Assembly: GCF_010093445.1 (NCBI RefSeq)
Contig: NZ_PDWW01000018.1
Location: forward strand, 27,812-91,811
Length of the DNA stretch: 64,000 bases
DNA from: Pseudoxanthomonas japonensis
GTDB lineage: Bacteria > Pseudomonadota > Gammaproteobacteria > Xanthomonadales > Xanthomonadaceae
Direction of reading: 5' to 3'
In this document: one piece after another, positions 27,933 to 36,508 of the stretch
How the letters are laid out: each line of letters starts with the position of its first letter
Numbering within the stretch: position 1 is the first letter of the stretch
The notes under the pieces: model-generated
What the model was told of the DNA's origin: nothing
Databases searched by the model: none
Seen by the model: only the letters and a program-made list of their open reading frames with translations
Position numbers and translations under genes: made by a program

Positions 27933-28703
27933 TTACTTCGGTGCGAGCCGCACGGCGCCGTCCAGGCGGATGGTCTCGCCGTTGAGGTAGGGGTTGCCGA
28001 GGATGTAGGCGACTAGGTCGGCGAACTCTTCCGGCTTGCCCAGGCGGGACGGGAAGGGGATCGAGGCGCTGAGCGACTGCTGCACGGCCTCCGGCATGCC
28101 ATCGACCATCGGCGTCCAGAAGATGCCCGGGGCCACCGTCATCACGCGGATGCCGAAGCGCGACAGTTCGCGCGCCATGGGCAGGGTCATGCCGACCACG
28201 CCGCCCTTCGAGGCCGAATACGCGGCCTGGCCGATCTGGCCTTCGTACGCCGCCACGCTGGCGGTGTTGACGATGATGCCGCGCTCGCCGTCGGCATTCG
28301 GTGTGTTGTGCTGCATCACGTCCGCCGCCGCCTTGGCCACGTTGAAGCTGCCGACCAGGTTGACCATCACCGTGGACTGGAAGGTAGACAGCGGCATCGG
28401 TGCTTCCTTGCCGAGCACACGGCCGGCGCCGAGGATGCCGGCGCAGTTGATCGCCGCGTTCAGGCCGCCCAGGAAATCCTTCGCCGCCGCCACGTTCGCC
28501 GCCACGCCGGCTTCGTCCGTCACGTCGGTGCGGAAATAACGGGCATTGGCTTCGCCGAGCTCGGCGACGGCAGCCGCACCCTTGTCGTCGTTGACGTCGA
28601 ACAGCGCGGCCTTGCCGCCGTGGGCGACGAGGTGACGGGCGACGGCCAGGCCGAGGCCGGAAACGCCACCGGTGATGACGGCGCGGGTATCGGAGAGCTG
28701 CAT
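27933..28703 (-). CDS. SDR dehydrogenase, probable 3-hydroxyacyl-CoA dehydrogenase type II
   Basis: A 256-residue short-chain dehydrogenase with the cofactor motif [17 protein letters not shown], and the catalytic [19 protein letters not shown] and the overall pattern resemble HSD17B10-type enzymes that oxidise 2-methyl-3-hydroxybutyryl-CoA in isoleucine breakdown or short 3-hydroxyacyl-CoAs. I use ATG 28703 ([13 protein letters not shown]). The placement near leucine catabolic genes is consistent with branched-chain acyl-CoA work, but the substrate is inferred. Confidence 0.85.
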   Translation of the reverse strand: MQLSDTRAVITGGVSGLGLAVARHLVAHGGKAALFDVNDDKGAAAVAELGEANARYFRTDVTDEAGVAANVAAAKDFLGGLNAAINCAGILGAGRVLGKEAPMPLSTFQSTVMVNLVGSFNVAKAAADVMQHNTPNADGERGIIVNTASVAAYEGQIGQAAYSASKGGVVGMTLPMARELSRFGIRVMTVAPGIFWTPMVDGMPEAVQQSLSASIPFPSRLGKPEEFADLVAYILGNPYLNGETIRLDGAVRLAPK

Positions 28704-28777
28704 GCGGCGGACCTGCTGCGGAAAAGGCGGCATTTTACGCGATGGCGGGTGGCGGGCGGCATGGCCGGGGTAGCCCG

Positions 28778-28844
28778 TGTGGGAGCGACGTCAGTCGCGA
28801 TGCCTTCCCGGTAAGGCCCCATCGCGACTCACGTCGCTCCCACA
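28778..28844. repeat. REP-like inverted repeat, 24-bp arms (copy 3)
   Basis: Arms at 28778-28801 and 28821-28844 are inverted copies with one mismatch, core GGGAGCGACGT(C/G)AGTCGCGAT. They match the element at 2000-2063. It lies downstream of the PAS-GGDEF-EAL gene and upstream of the SDR. Confidence 0.82.
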
Positions 28845-28863
28845 AGACGCGGGAGAGTGCCGC

Positions 28864-31422
28864 TCAGGCGTGCTGCACCCGCTCCAGCGGGGCATCGGCG
28901 AGCCGGCGCGCGAATTCGTCCGGCGACAGGCCGGGGGCGAACAGGAAGCCCTGGCCGACCGGCACCCCGAGGTTCAACAGAAACTGGCGCTGGGCTTCCG
29001 ATTCCACGCCTTCGGCCACCAGGCCAAGGCCCAAGCTGCGGGCGATGGCCGAGACCGCCTGGCAGACCGCGACGTCGGAGCGGTTGTTGGGCACGCCCTC
29101 GGTGAACAGCGGGCTCAGCTTCAGTCCATGGATGGGCAGGCGGCGCAGGTAGTTCAGCGCGCTGTAGCCCTCGCCGAAATCGTCGATGGTCAGCAGCACG
29201 CCCAGCTGCCGCAGGTCGGCGAAGGTGCGGAGCGTGGCGGGAGCGTCCTCGATCAGCACGCGCTCGGTGAACTCCAGTTCCAGCGCGCTGCCGGGCAGGT
29301 CGAACTCGGCCAGGATGGCGCGCACCCGGTCGGCGAGGTCGTCGCCGGCGAACTGCCGGTACGACACGTTGACCGCCACCCGCACGATGCCGAGTCCCAT
29401 GTCGCGCCACGCGGCCACCTGACGACAGGCTTCGCTCAGCACCCAGCTGCCGATGCGCACGATGTCGCCGGTAGTTTCGGCGTGGCTGATGAAGACGTCC
29501 GGGCGCAGTTCGCCCAGCTGGTGGTTCTGCCAGCGGATCAGCGCCTCGCCGGCGATGATGCGGCCGTTGCGCAGGTCGACCTGCGGCTGGTAGACGAGGC
29601 GGAATTCCTCGTTGTCCACCGCGCGGCGCAGCTGCGTCTCGATCTGCAGGCGATCCTGCTGCCGCTGGGCAAGCTCCTGGGTGAAGCTCTGCCAGCCGTT
29701 GCGCGCGCGATGCTTGCTGTCGTACATCGCGATGTCGGCGTTCTGGATCAGCTGCTGCGGCCGCAGGCCGTCGCCGGGCGCCACGGCAAGGCCGATGCTG
29801 GCGGTGATGGCGAATTCGTCCTTGCCGAAACGGAACGCATCGGCGAACGCGCCCAGCACCGCATGCGCCATCGCTTCGGGCTGGTGAGGGTCTTCCCCGG
29901 CGTCGCAGATCACCAGGAACTCGTCGCCACCGAAGCGCGCGATCATGCCCTCGGTGCCGACCGCGCCACGGATGCGGTCCGACGCCTGCACCAGCAGTTC
30001 GTCGCCGGCGTTGTGGCCCAGCACGTCGTTGACCATCTTGAACCGGTCGAGGTCGATGTACAGCACGGCCACGCGCGCACGCTCGGGATCGGCCAGTCGC
30101 GCGCCGAGTTCGGTCAGCACGGCATCGCGGTTCATCAGCCCGGTCAGCGGATCGGTGCGCGCCTGGATGCGAAGCGTTTCCTCCGCCTGCTTGTCCTGCG
30201 AGATGTCCTGCATGGTGCCGGTGATGCGCGAGGCGCCGGGATCGCCCGGTTCGGCATCGCCGATCACGCGGATCCAGAACGGGTGGCCGTCGGCCTGGGT
30301 GCCCTGCAACTCCAGGTCGAAGCCCTGGCCGCCGGCGGTGATCAGGTCCAGCGCGCCGCGCAGGCGGCGGCGGTCGGTTTCGCGCAGGCACGACAGCATG
30401 TCGCCCAGCGTGACCAGCGGGCGTGCCGCGCCGAGGATGCGCTGGGCTTCGTCGGTCAGGTACATGCGGTCGCGGCCCAGGTCCCATTCCCAGCCACCGA
30501 TGTGGGCCAGCGACTGGGCGCGGTCGAACAGCGCGCTGTCGCGCTTGAGTTCGGTGACGTCGCTGAACAATGTGCTGACCTGCGACGGCGTACTGGCGCC
30601 CGGCGCGAACTGCGGCACCGAGGTGGCGGTGAGCCACAGCAGTTGCTTCTTTTCGCGGTGGTACAGGCCCAGCAGCACGCTCTCGATCATCTGGCCGGTA
30701 TCGAGGGCGCGTTGCGCGGGCAGTTCGTGGCGCGCCATCTCGCGGCCATGCTCGTCGACGATGTGCCAGCGGCCCAGCGCCAGTTCCTGGTCGGCGCGCT
30801 GGTCCTCGCGGATGCCGAAGATGCGCATCGCGGCGCCGTTGCAGTACTGCACCTCGAGGTCGCGGTTATGCACCACGATGCCCTTGTCGATCGTCTCCAT
30901 CAGCTCGCGGTAGCGCATCTCCGCCAACCGGCGGCTGCTGATGTCGCGGGCGACGGCGACGATGCTCTTGCGGCCGTCGAAATTGATGTTGGCCGAGTGC
31001 ACTTCGACCGGGAAGCGCGTGCCGTCGCCGCGCATGTTGGTGACCTCGATGACGTAGGTCTCGCCGCGGTTGAGCGTTTCCCACACCGGCACCAGGTGAT
31101 CGCGCGGCAGGTCGGGATTGAGCACGTTGATGTTGCGCCCGACGATCCCGTCGCGCGGACGCTTGTAGGCCAGCGTGCCCGCCTGGTTGAGGTCGAGGAT
31201 GGTCCCGTCCTCGGCGAGGATGCTGACCGGGTCGGGCACGGCGTCGAACAGGTTGCGATAGCGCGAGCGCTCGGTGTCCGCTTCGTGCTGCTTGGCGAGG
31301 AGCGCTTCGCGCGCGTCGCGGAGCAGGTCGGCAGTGGCGGGATGGGTCTCTGCGGCGGCCGCGCGTTCCAGCGCGGCGGCCAGCGCCATCACGTCGACGT
31401 CGCTGGCCGGGCCGTGCGTCAT
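28864..31422 (-). CDS. PAS-GGDEF-EAL cyclic di-GMP signalling protein
   Basis: An 852-residue cytoplasmic protein with no clear membrane helices. It has an N-terminal helical segment, three PAS-like domains (about 55-165, 165-295 and 300-420), a GGDEF domain with the intact ARFGGDEF motif, and an EAL domain. The EAL domain shows GEALIRW, VAVNVSYRQF, LELEFTERVL, IDDFGEGYSAL, LKLSPLF and AEGVE, so metal and catalytic positions appear kept although LKID is changed to LKLS. It could make or break cyclic di-GMP. Its ATG overlaps the mvaB stop by four bases, tying it to leucine catabolism at the level of expression. Confidence 0.9.
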   Translation of the reverse strand: MTHGPASDVDVMALAAALERAAAAETHPATADLLRDAREALLAKQHEADTERSRYRNLFDAVPDPVSILAEDGTILDLNQAGTLAYKRPRDGIVGRNINVLNPDLPRDHLVPVWETLNRGETYVIEVTNMRGDGTRFPVEVHSANINFDGRKSIVAVARDISSRRLAEMRYRELMETIDKGIVVHNRDLEVQYCNGAAMRIFGIREDQRADQELALGRWHIVDEHGREMARHELPAQRALDTGQMIESVLLGLYHREKKQLLWLTATSVPQFAPGASTPSQVSTLFSDVTELKRDSALFDRAQSLAHIGGWEWDLGRDRMYLTDEAQRILGAARPLVTLGDMLSCLRETDRRRLRGALDLITAGGQGFDLELQGTQADGHPFWIRVIGDAEPGDPGASRITGTMQDISQDKQAEETLRIQARTDPLTGLMNRDAVLTELGARLADPERARVAVLYIDLDRFKMVNDVLGHNAGDELLVQASDRIRGAVGTEGMIARFGGDEFLVICDAGEDPHQPEAMAHAVLGAFADAFRFGKDEFAITASIGLAVAPGDGLRPQQLIQNADIAMYDSKHRARNGWQSFTQELAQRQQDRLQIETQLRRAVDNEEFRLVYQPQVDLRNGRIIAGEALIRWQNHQLGELRPDVFISHAETTGDIVRIGSWVLSEACRQVAAWRDMGLGIVRVAVNVSYRQFAGDDLADRVRAILAEFDLPGSALELEFTERVLIEDAPATLRTFADLRQLGVLLTIDDFGEGYSALNYLRRLPIHGLKLSPLFTEGVPNNRSDVAVCQAVSAIARSLGLGLVAEGVESEAQRQFLLNLGVPVGQGFLFAPGLSPDEFARRLADAPLERVQHA

Positions 31423-32330
31423 GCGGCCGCCAGGGCCTTGCCGACGCGGCTGCCGGTCTCGCGACCCAGCCGGGTCGCGAGCCAGCGTCCTGTCTCCGCC
31501 AGCAGGTCCAGGTCCACGCCGGTGCGCAGGCCCAGGCCGTGCATAAGGTAGACCACGTCTTCGCTGGCGACGTTGCCGCTGGCGCCCTTGGCGTAGGGGC
31601 AGCCGCCCGCGCCCGAGACGGCCGAGTCCACCACGCGGACGCCGACGTCGAGACAGGCGAGGATGTTCGCCAGCGCCTGTCCGTAGGTGTCGTGGAAGTG
31701 CACCGCCAGCGCCGGCATCGGCACCTCGGCGGCGACCGCCTTCAGCATGTCGGCGGCCTTGCGCGGCGTGCCAACGCCGATGGTGTCGCCGAGCGAGATC
31801 TCGTAGCAGCCCAAGGCATGCAGTTGCTTCGCCACGCGGACCACATCCGCCAGCGGCACGTCGCCCTGGTAGGGACAGCCGAGCACCGTGGAAACGTAGC
31901 CGCGAACCCTCACGCCATCGGCGGCGGCGCGTTCCAGCACCGGGCGGAAGCGTTTGATCGACTCGTCGATGGAGGCGTTGATGTTCTTGCGGTTGAACGC
32001 CTCGGACGCCGCGGTGAACACCGCCACCTCCTCGACGCCGACGGCACGGGCGCGGTCGTAACCGGTCTCGTTCGGGACCAGCACGGGGTACGCCGTGCCG
32101 GGACGCCGCTGGATGGCGGTGAACACCTCGGCGGCATCGGCCAGCTGCGGCACCCATTTGGGGCTGACGAAGCTGGTGGCTTCGATGCTGAGCAGGCCGG
32201 TGCGCGACAACCGGTCGATCAGTTCGACCTTGTCGGCGGTGGCGACCAGGGCCTTCTCGTTCTGCAGGCCATCGCGCGGGCCGACCTCGACGATGCGGAC
32301 GAAATCGGTGCTGGAGGGCAGGGCACTCAT
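31419..32330 (-). CDS. mvaB: Hydroxymethylglutaryl-CoA lyase
   Basis: Cleaves HMG-CoA to acetyl-CoA and acetoacetate, the last dedicated step of leucine breakdown. The 303-residue TIM barrel shows VEVGPRDGLQNE, YEISLGDTIGVGTP, the metal-ligand motif HFHDTYG, and the catalytic cysteine loop GAGGCPYAKGASGN. It overlaps the lipoprotein gene upstream and the PAS-GGDEF-EAL gene downstream by four bases each, so it lies in the middle of an operon. Confidence 0.95.
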   Translation of the reverse strand: MSALPSSTDFVRIVEVGPRDGLQNEKALVATADKVELIDRLSRTGLLSIEATSFVSPKWVPQLADAAEVFTAIQRRPGTAYPVLVPNETGYDRARAVGVEEVAVFTAASEAFNRKNINASIDESIKRFRPVLERAAADGVRVRGYVSTVLGCPYQGDVPLADVVRVAKQLHALGCYEISLGDTIGVGTPRKAADMLKAVAAEVPMPALAVHFHDTYGQALANILACLDVGVRVVDSAVSGAGGCPYAKGASGNVASEDVVYLMHGLGLRTGVDLDLLAETGRWLATRLGRETGSRVGKALAAA

Positions 32331-32956
32331 GGGCGCTTCCCGTCCTTGGCGCGACGCATGCGCAGCGTCTTGTCACGGCCGTCGAAGGCGTCGAACAGGG
32401 TCGGCTCGGACTGCAGCAGCTTGCGGAGCTGTTCCGGCCGGCCTTCGAACAGGTAGGTGCTGGCGTCGGCCTCGCGTGCCTTCAGCGAGCCCTGCTGCAC
32501 GCGTTGCATGATGTCCACCGTATCGAGCATGGCGATCTGCAACGTATCGTCGTGGATACGGTATTTCAGCAGGGTGACCGCGCTCGCCGGCATGCCTTTC
32601 GGGATCGGCGGTGCGGCCGCCTTGCCGGTGCCGAACAGGCCTTCCAGCTCCTTGAAGCCCAGGGCGAGATAGTGCTGGCCGTCCAGTTCGAATCCGAGCG
32701 CGTCGAACTGCGGGGCATCGGTGCGCGCGGCATCGTACAGGCGAACGCGGCACGCACTGTCCACGTCCGCATGGTCGTCCTTGCCCAGCGGTATGCGGTC
32801 CTGCGGACTGTTCGGCAACGGGATCCATCGGCCGACCAGGGCGGGATCGCAGGCCAGCGGGGCCGGCGGTTGTTCGAACAACACGCAACCGCCCAGCAGG
32901 CAGGGCGCCAGCAGGGCGACCGCCATGCGCCATGAGGAAGACAGGACGGACGTCAC
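32327..32956 (-). CDS. Predicted lipoprotein of unknown function within the MCC operon
   Basis: A 209-residue protein with a lipoprotein signal: hydrophobic stretch MAVALLAPCLL followed by the lipobox LLGGC. The mature part has no family I recognise; it is mixed alpha/beta with FELDGQHYLALGFKELEGL and a charged C-terminus (RDKTLRMRRAKDG). The GTG at 32956 overlaps the mccA stop and its own stop overlaps mvaB. An internal start nearer the hydrophobic stretch (SSSWRMAVALL) is possible. Confidence 0.7.
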   Translation of the reverse strand: MTSVLSSSWRMAVALLAPCLLGGCVLFEQPPAPLACDPALVGRWIPLPNSPQDRIPLGKDDHADVDSACRVRLYDAARTDAPQFDALGFELDGQHYLALGFKELEGLFGTGKAAAPPIPKGMPASAVTLLKYRIHDDTLQIAMLDTVDIMQRVQQGSLKAREADASTYLFEGRPEQLRKLLQSEPTLFDAFDGRDKTLRMRRAKDGKRP

Positions 32957-34944
32957 TCCAACGCCACCAGCACGGTGTCGGCGTCGACGAAATCGCCCGC
33001 CGCCGCGCGCAGTTCAGCCACCACGCCGGCGCGTGGTGCCTTGACGGCCAGTTCCATCTTCATCGCTTCCATCACCAGCAACTCCTGTCCTGCGTCCACG
33101 CTGTCCCCGATCCGCGCCCTGACCACCACCACCCGGCCCGGCATCGGCGCGATGATGCGGCCGTCCCCGCCGCTGTCTCCGCCCGCCGTCCGCTGGTACG
33201 CCGGCAGCGTCTCCAGCGTGGCACGCCGGTCCCCGTCGTGCAGGGTGAGACGGTTGCCATGGCGGTGGATGCGGAAGCGCCGTGCCTGATCATGGATACG
33301 CAACTCGAGCAGCCCAGCGGTCAGTCTTGCGCCGGCGACCGGGTGCGTCGCGCCGTCCACCTCCACGGCATAGCGGCCGCCATGGCCGTGCGCCAGCACC
33401 TCCCAGCGCTGCTCGCGGTGCTGGAAGGCCAGCGGGCGGCGGCCTGCGTGACCCAGGCGCCAGCCGTCGGCGATCGCCCACGGCGAGCCCGGATCGCCCG
33501 ATACGGCAGCATCGGTGCGTGCGGACACCTCCTGTTCCAGCAGGACGGCGACGGCGGCCGCCACCTGCAGGTCGCTCGTCAGGGTCGGCGCCGGCATGAA
33601 CTCGTCCAGGTGGCGGTCCAGGTAGCCGGTATCGATGCGCCCCTCCACCACGGCAGGATGCCGGGCGAGCTGCTCAAGGAAGCCGATGTTCGACTTCGGC
33701 CCGACGATGTCGCAGTCGGCCAGTGCGTCGCGCAGGCGCGCCAGCGCGGTTGGCCGGTCCTCGCCCCAGACGATCAGCTTGGCGATCATCGGGTCGTAGA
33801 AGATGGTGACCGTGTCGCCTTCGATGACGCCGGCATCGAGGCGCACCCGGGCCGAGGGTGCGGGCAGTACCAGCGACTCCAGCCGTCCCGATCCCGGCAG
33901 GAAGCCGGCCTCGGGATCTTCCGCGTACAGGCGCACTTCGATGGCATGGCCACGTTGCACGATGGCCTCCTGCGCCAGCGGCAGCGGTTCGCCCGCGGCG
34001 ACGCGCAGCTGCCACTCCACCAGATCCAGGCCGGTCACCATCTCGGTGACGGGATGCTCCACCTGCAGGCGGGTGTTGATCTCCATGAAATAGAACTGGC
34101 CGTCGGGATCGACGATGAACTCCACCGTGCCCGCGTTGGCGTAGTCGATCGCCTGCGCGGCCTTCACCGCGGCATCGCCCATGGCCATGCGCAGGGCGGG
34201 GGTCAGGAACGGCGACGGAGATTCCTCCAGCACCTTCTGGTAGCGGCGCTGGGCGGAGCATTCGCGCTCGTTGAGGTGCAGGGTATGGCCATGCGTATCG
34301 GCGAACACCTGGATCTCGATGTGGCGCGGCGACTGTACGTAGCGCTCCAGCAGCACGCGGTCGCGGCCGAAGGCGTTGGCGGCCTCGCGCTGGCAGCTTT
34401 CCAGCTGGGCGATGAAGTCCTCCAGCCGGTGCACCACGCGCATGCCCTTGCCGCCGCCGCCATGCGCGGCCTTGATCATCAGCGGGAAGCCGATGCGCGC
34501 GGCTTCGCGCGACAGCGTGTTCGGCGACTGGTCCTCGCCGGTATAGCCAGGGACGACCGGCACGCCGGCAGCGGCCATCAGTTCCTTGGCGCCGGCCTTG
34601 CTGCCCATCTTGCGCATGGAGGTGCCGGATGGACCGATGAACACCATGCCGGCCGCTGCGACGGCATCGGCGAAGTCGGTGTTCTCCGACAGGAAGCCGT
34701 AGCCCGGATGGATGGCCTGGGCGCCGGTTTTCTTCGCCGCGTCGAGGATGGCATCGCCACGCAGGTAGCTCTCGGCCGGCCGCGGGCCGCCGATCAGCAC
34801 CGCCTCGTCCGCCTGGCGCACGTGCTGGGCGTCGGCGTCGGCCTCGGAGTACACGGCGACGGTGCGGATGCCGAGGCGGCGGCAGGTGCGGATGACGCGG
34901 CAGGCGATCTCACCGCGGTTGGCGATCAGGATCTTGGAGAACAT
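32953..34944 (-). CDS. mccA: 3-Methylcrotonyl-CoA carboxylase, biotin-containing alpha subunit
   Basis: A 663-residue biotin carboxylase/BCCP fusion that carboxylates biotin and passes CO2 to the beta subunit. It has the biotin carboxylase start FSKILIANRGEIACRVIRT, ATP-grasp GGGGKGMRVV, and the biotin-lysine motif VMEAMKMEL about 35 residues from the C-terminus. The probable partner is the carboxyltransferase at 43576, about 8.6 kb away. Leucine use is supported by hydratase and HMG-CoA lyase in the same operon; geranyl-CoA or propionyl-CoA forms are less likely. Confidence 0.93.
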   Translation of the reverse strand: MFSKILIANRGEIACRVIRTCRRLGIRTVAVYSEADADAQHVRQADEAVLIGGPRPAESYLRGDAILDAAKKTGAQAIHPGYGFLSENTDFADAVAAAGMVFIGPSGTSMRKMGSKAGAKELMAAAGVPVVPGYTGEDQSPNTLSREAARIGFPLMIKAAHGGGGKGMRVVHRLEDFIAQLESCQREAANAFGRDRVLLERYVQSPRHIEIQVFADTHGHTLHLNERECSAQRRYQKVLEESPSPFLTPALRMAMGDAAVKAAQAIDYANAGTVEFIVDPDGQFYFMEINTRLQVEHPVTEMVTGLDLVEWQLRVAAGEPLPLAQEAIVQRGHAIEVRLYAEDPEAGFLPGSGRLESLVLPAPSARVRLDAGVIEGDTVTIFYDPMIAKLIVWGEDRPTALARLRDALADCDIVGPKSNIGFLEQLARHPAVVEGRIDTGYLDRHLDEFMPAPTLTSDLQVAAAVAVLLEQEVSARTDAAVSGDPGSPWAIADGWRLGHAGRRPLAFQHREQRWEVLAHGHGGRYAVEVDGATHPVAGARLTAGLLELRIHDQARRFRIHRHGNRLTLHDGDRRATLETLPAYQRTAGGDSGGDGRIIAPMPGRVVVVRARIGDSVDAGQELLVMEAMKMELAVKAPRAGVVAELRAAAGDFVDADTVLVALE

Positions 34945-35345
34945 CAGGATTGGGCTTCCGCAGGCAGGTGGCAGACGGCTTCGATGTTGTGGCCGTCGGG
35001 ATCGATGGCGAAGGCGCCGTAGTAGTCCGGGTGGTAATGCGGACGCAGGCCCGGTGCACCGTTGTCGCGCGCGCCGGCGGCAAGGGCGGCTGCATGGAAA
35101 GCATCCACCTGGGCGCGGGTCTGCGCACTGAAGGCGATGTGCGATCCGCGGCCGGGTGTGCCGCTGCCCCGACCGACCCAGAAGTGCGGGCGGCCGGGCG
35201 GCCCGAAGCCACAGCCTTCATAAGCCCCGGTTATGTCGCGGGTGACTTCCATGACGACGCCATGGCCGAGCGTGGCGAGCACGCGTTCGTAGAACGCACG
35301 GCTGGCGGCATAGTCGGCGACTTCGATGCCCAGGTGGTCGATCAT
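34944..35345 (-). CDS. VOC-superfamily (glyoxalase-like) protein
   Basis: A 133-residue single vicinal-oxygen-chelate domain starting MIDHLGIEVADYAASRAFYE and ending FAIDPDGHNIEAVCHLP. Candidate metal ligands are the first His and the Glu in NIEAV. The stop overlaps the mccA start (ATGA) and the start is four bases after the hydratase stop. Proteins of this type include lyases, epimerases and resistance enzymes; a role in branched-chain acyl-CoA metabolism is only suggested by context. Confidence 0.82.
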   Translation of the reverse strand: MIDHLGIEVADYAASRAFYERVLATLGHGVVMEVTRDITGAYEGCGFGPPGRPHFWVGRGSGTPGRGSHIAFSAQTRAQVDAFHAAALAAGARDNGAPGLRPHYHPDYYGAFAIDPDGHNIEAVCHLPAEAQS

Positions 35346-35349
35346 GCCG

Positions 35350-36153
35350 TCACTCCTTGGTGGCCCAGCGGGGCGTGCGCTTGTCGAGGAAAGCCGAGAG
35401 ACCTTCCTGGCCTTCCGGCGACACGCGCAGTCCGGCGATCAGGTCGGCGTTGTCGGCATCCAACTGGTCGCGGTCGGCGCCGTGCGCCACGCGCGCGACC
35501 AGCCGTTTCGCGCCCGCGGCAGCCCGTGGGCCGGCTTTCAGCAGCAGGGCGAGCTGGCGTTCGACGGCCGCGTCCAGTGCTTCGGCGGCGACCACCTCGT
35601 GCAGCAGGCCGATCCGCAGTGCGGTAGCGGCGTCGAAGATTTCCGCAGTGGCGAACCAGCGCCTCGCCTCGCGTGGCCCGATGGCGGCGATGACGTACGG
35701 CGAGATCACTGCGGGCAGCAGGCCGAGCTTGCTCTCGGTCAGGCCGAACTTCGCCTCCGGCACGCCGATGGCGATATCGCAGCAGGCGACCAGGCCCACG
35801 CCGCCGCCGAACGCCGCGCCATGCACGCGCGCGATCGTCGGCTTGGGCAGTTCGTCCAGCGTGCGCATCAGGCGGGCGAGGGCGAGGGCGTCCTCGCGAT
35901 TGGCCGCCTCGCTGGCCGAGGCCATCCCGCGCATCCAGTTCAGGTCGGCGCCCGCCGAAAACGACGCGCCGCTGCCTTCCAGGACCACGGCACGGACGGC
36001 GTCGTCGGCGGCGACCTGTTCCAGCGTTGCGGTCAGGGCGGCGATCAGGCCGGCATCGAAGGCGTTGTGGAGGGCGGGGCGATCCAGCCGGAGGCGCGCC
36101 ACGGCGCCCGTGCGGGTCAGTACGAGGGGGTGTTCCTGCGGTGATGCCGCCAT
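35350..36153 (-). CDS. Enoyl-CoA hydratase family, probable methylglutaconyl-CoA hydratase
   Basis: A 267-residue crotonase-fold protein. The oxyanion-hole segments are SFSAGADLNWM and GAAFGGGVGLVACCDIAIG. Catalytic Glu positions lie in the EAKFGLTESKLGL region. It is first in the operon with the VOC gene, mccA, lipoprotein and mvaB, so hydration of 3-methylglutaconyl-CoA to HMG-CoA is the expected reaction. ATG at 36153; it is divergent from feoA across a 109-bp gap. Confidence 0.88.
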   Translation of the reverse strand: MAASPQEHPLVLTRTGAVARLRLDRPALHNAFDAGLIAALTATLEQVAADDAVRAVVLEGSGASFSAGADLNWMRGMASASEAANREDALALARLMRTLDELPKPTIARVHGAAFGGGVGLVACCDIAIGVPEAKFGLTESKLGLLPAVISPYVIAAIGPREARRWFATAEIFDAATALRIGLLHEVVAAEALDAAVERQLALLLKAGPRAAAGAKRLVARVAHGADRDQLDADNADLIAGLRVSPEGQEGLSAFLDKRTPRWATKE

Positions 36154-36228
36154 TCCGGTCTTTTCCTGCAAGGTCCGCCGAATGATAGCGGCACAGTCCG
36201 TTGCGGCCGTCGTGCAGTGCGGCGATGC

Positions 36229-36250
36229 TACAATGAGAACAGTTCGCATT
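36229..36250 (+). promoter_or_regulatory. Probable Fur box overlapping a -10 element upstream of feoA
   Basis: AATGAGAA (36232-36239) and TTCGCATT (36243-36250) form a 19-bp dyad with a 3-bp centre and one arm mismatch, close to the Fur consensus. TACAAT at 36229-36234 is a good -10 and is covered by the site. The next genes are feoAB, so iron-Fur repression is the natural reading. No convincing -35 was found. Confidence 0.65.
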
Positions 36251-36262
36251 TGAGGCTGCCGC

Positions 36263-36508
36263 GTGATCCTGACCGACCTTCCCCGGCGTACGCCCGCCAT
36301 TGTCGAATCCGTCGATGACCATGGTCCGCAGGACAGCATCGCCCGTCGCCTGCGCGAACTGGGCTTCGTCAACGGCGAGGAGGTCGAGATCGTGGCGAAG
36401 GGTCCGCTGGGCGCCGAACCGCTGCTCGTGCAGGTGGGCTTCACCCGCTTCGCGCTGCGCCGCTCCGAAGCCGCGCGCATCCGCCTGCGCAATGGAGCCG
36501 CCGAATGA
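36263..36508 (+). CDS. feoA: Ferrous iron transport protein A
   Basis: An 81-residue SH3-like cytoplasmic protein needed for FeoB activity. Features include the N-terminal basic part, IARRLRELGFVNGEEVEIVAKGPL and FTRFALRRSEAARIRL. It starts at GTG 36263 and overlaps feoB by four bases (ATGA). Confidence 0.93.
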   Translation: MILTDLPRRTPAIVESVDDHGPQDSIARRLRELGFVNGEEVEIVAKGPLGAEPLLVQVGFTRFALRRSEAARIRLRNGAAE

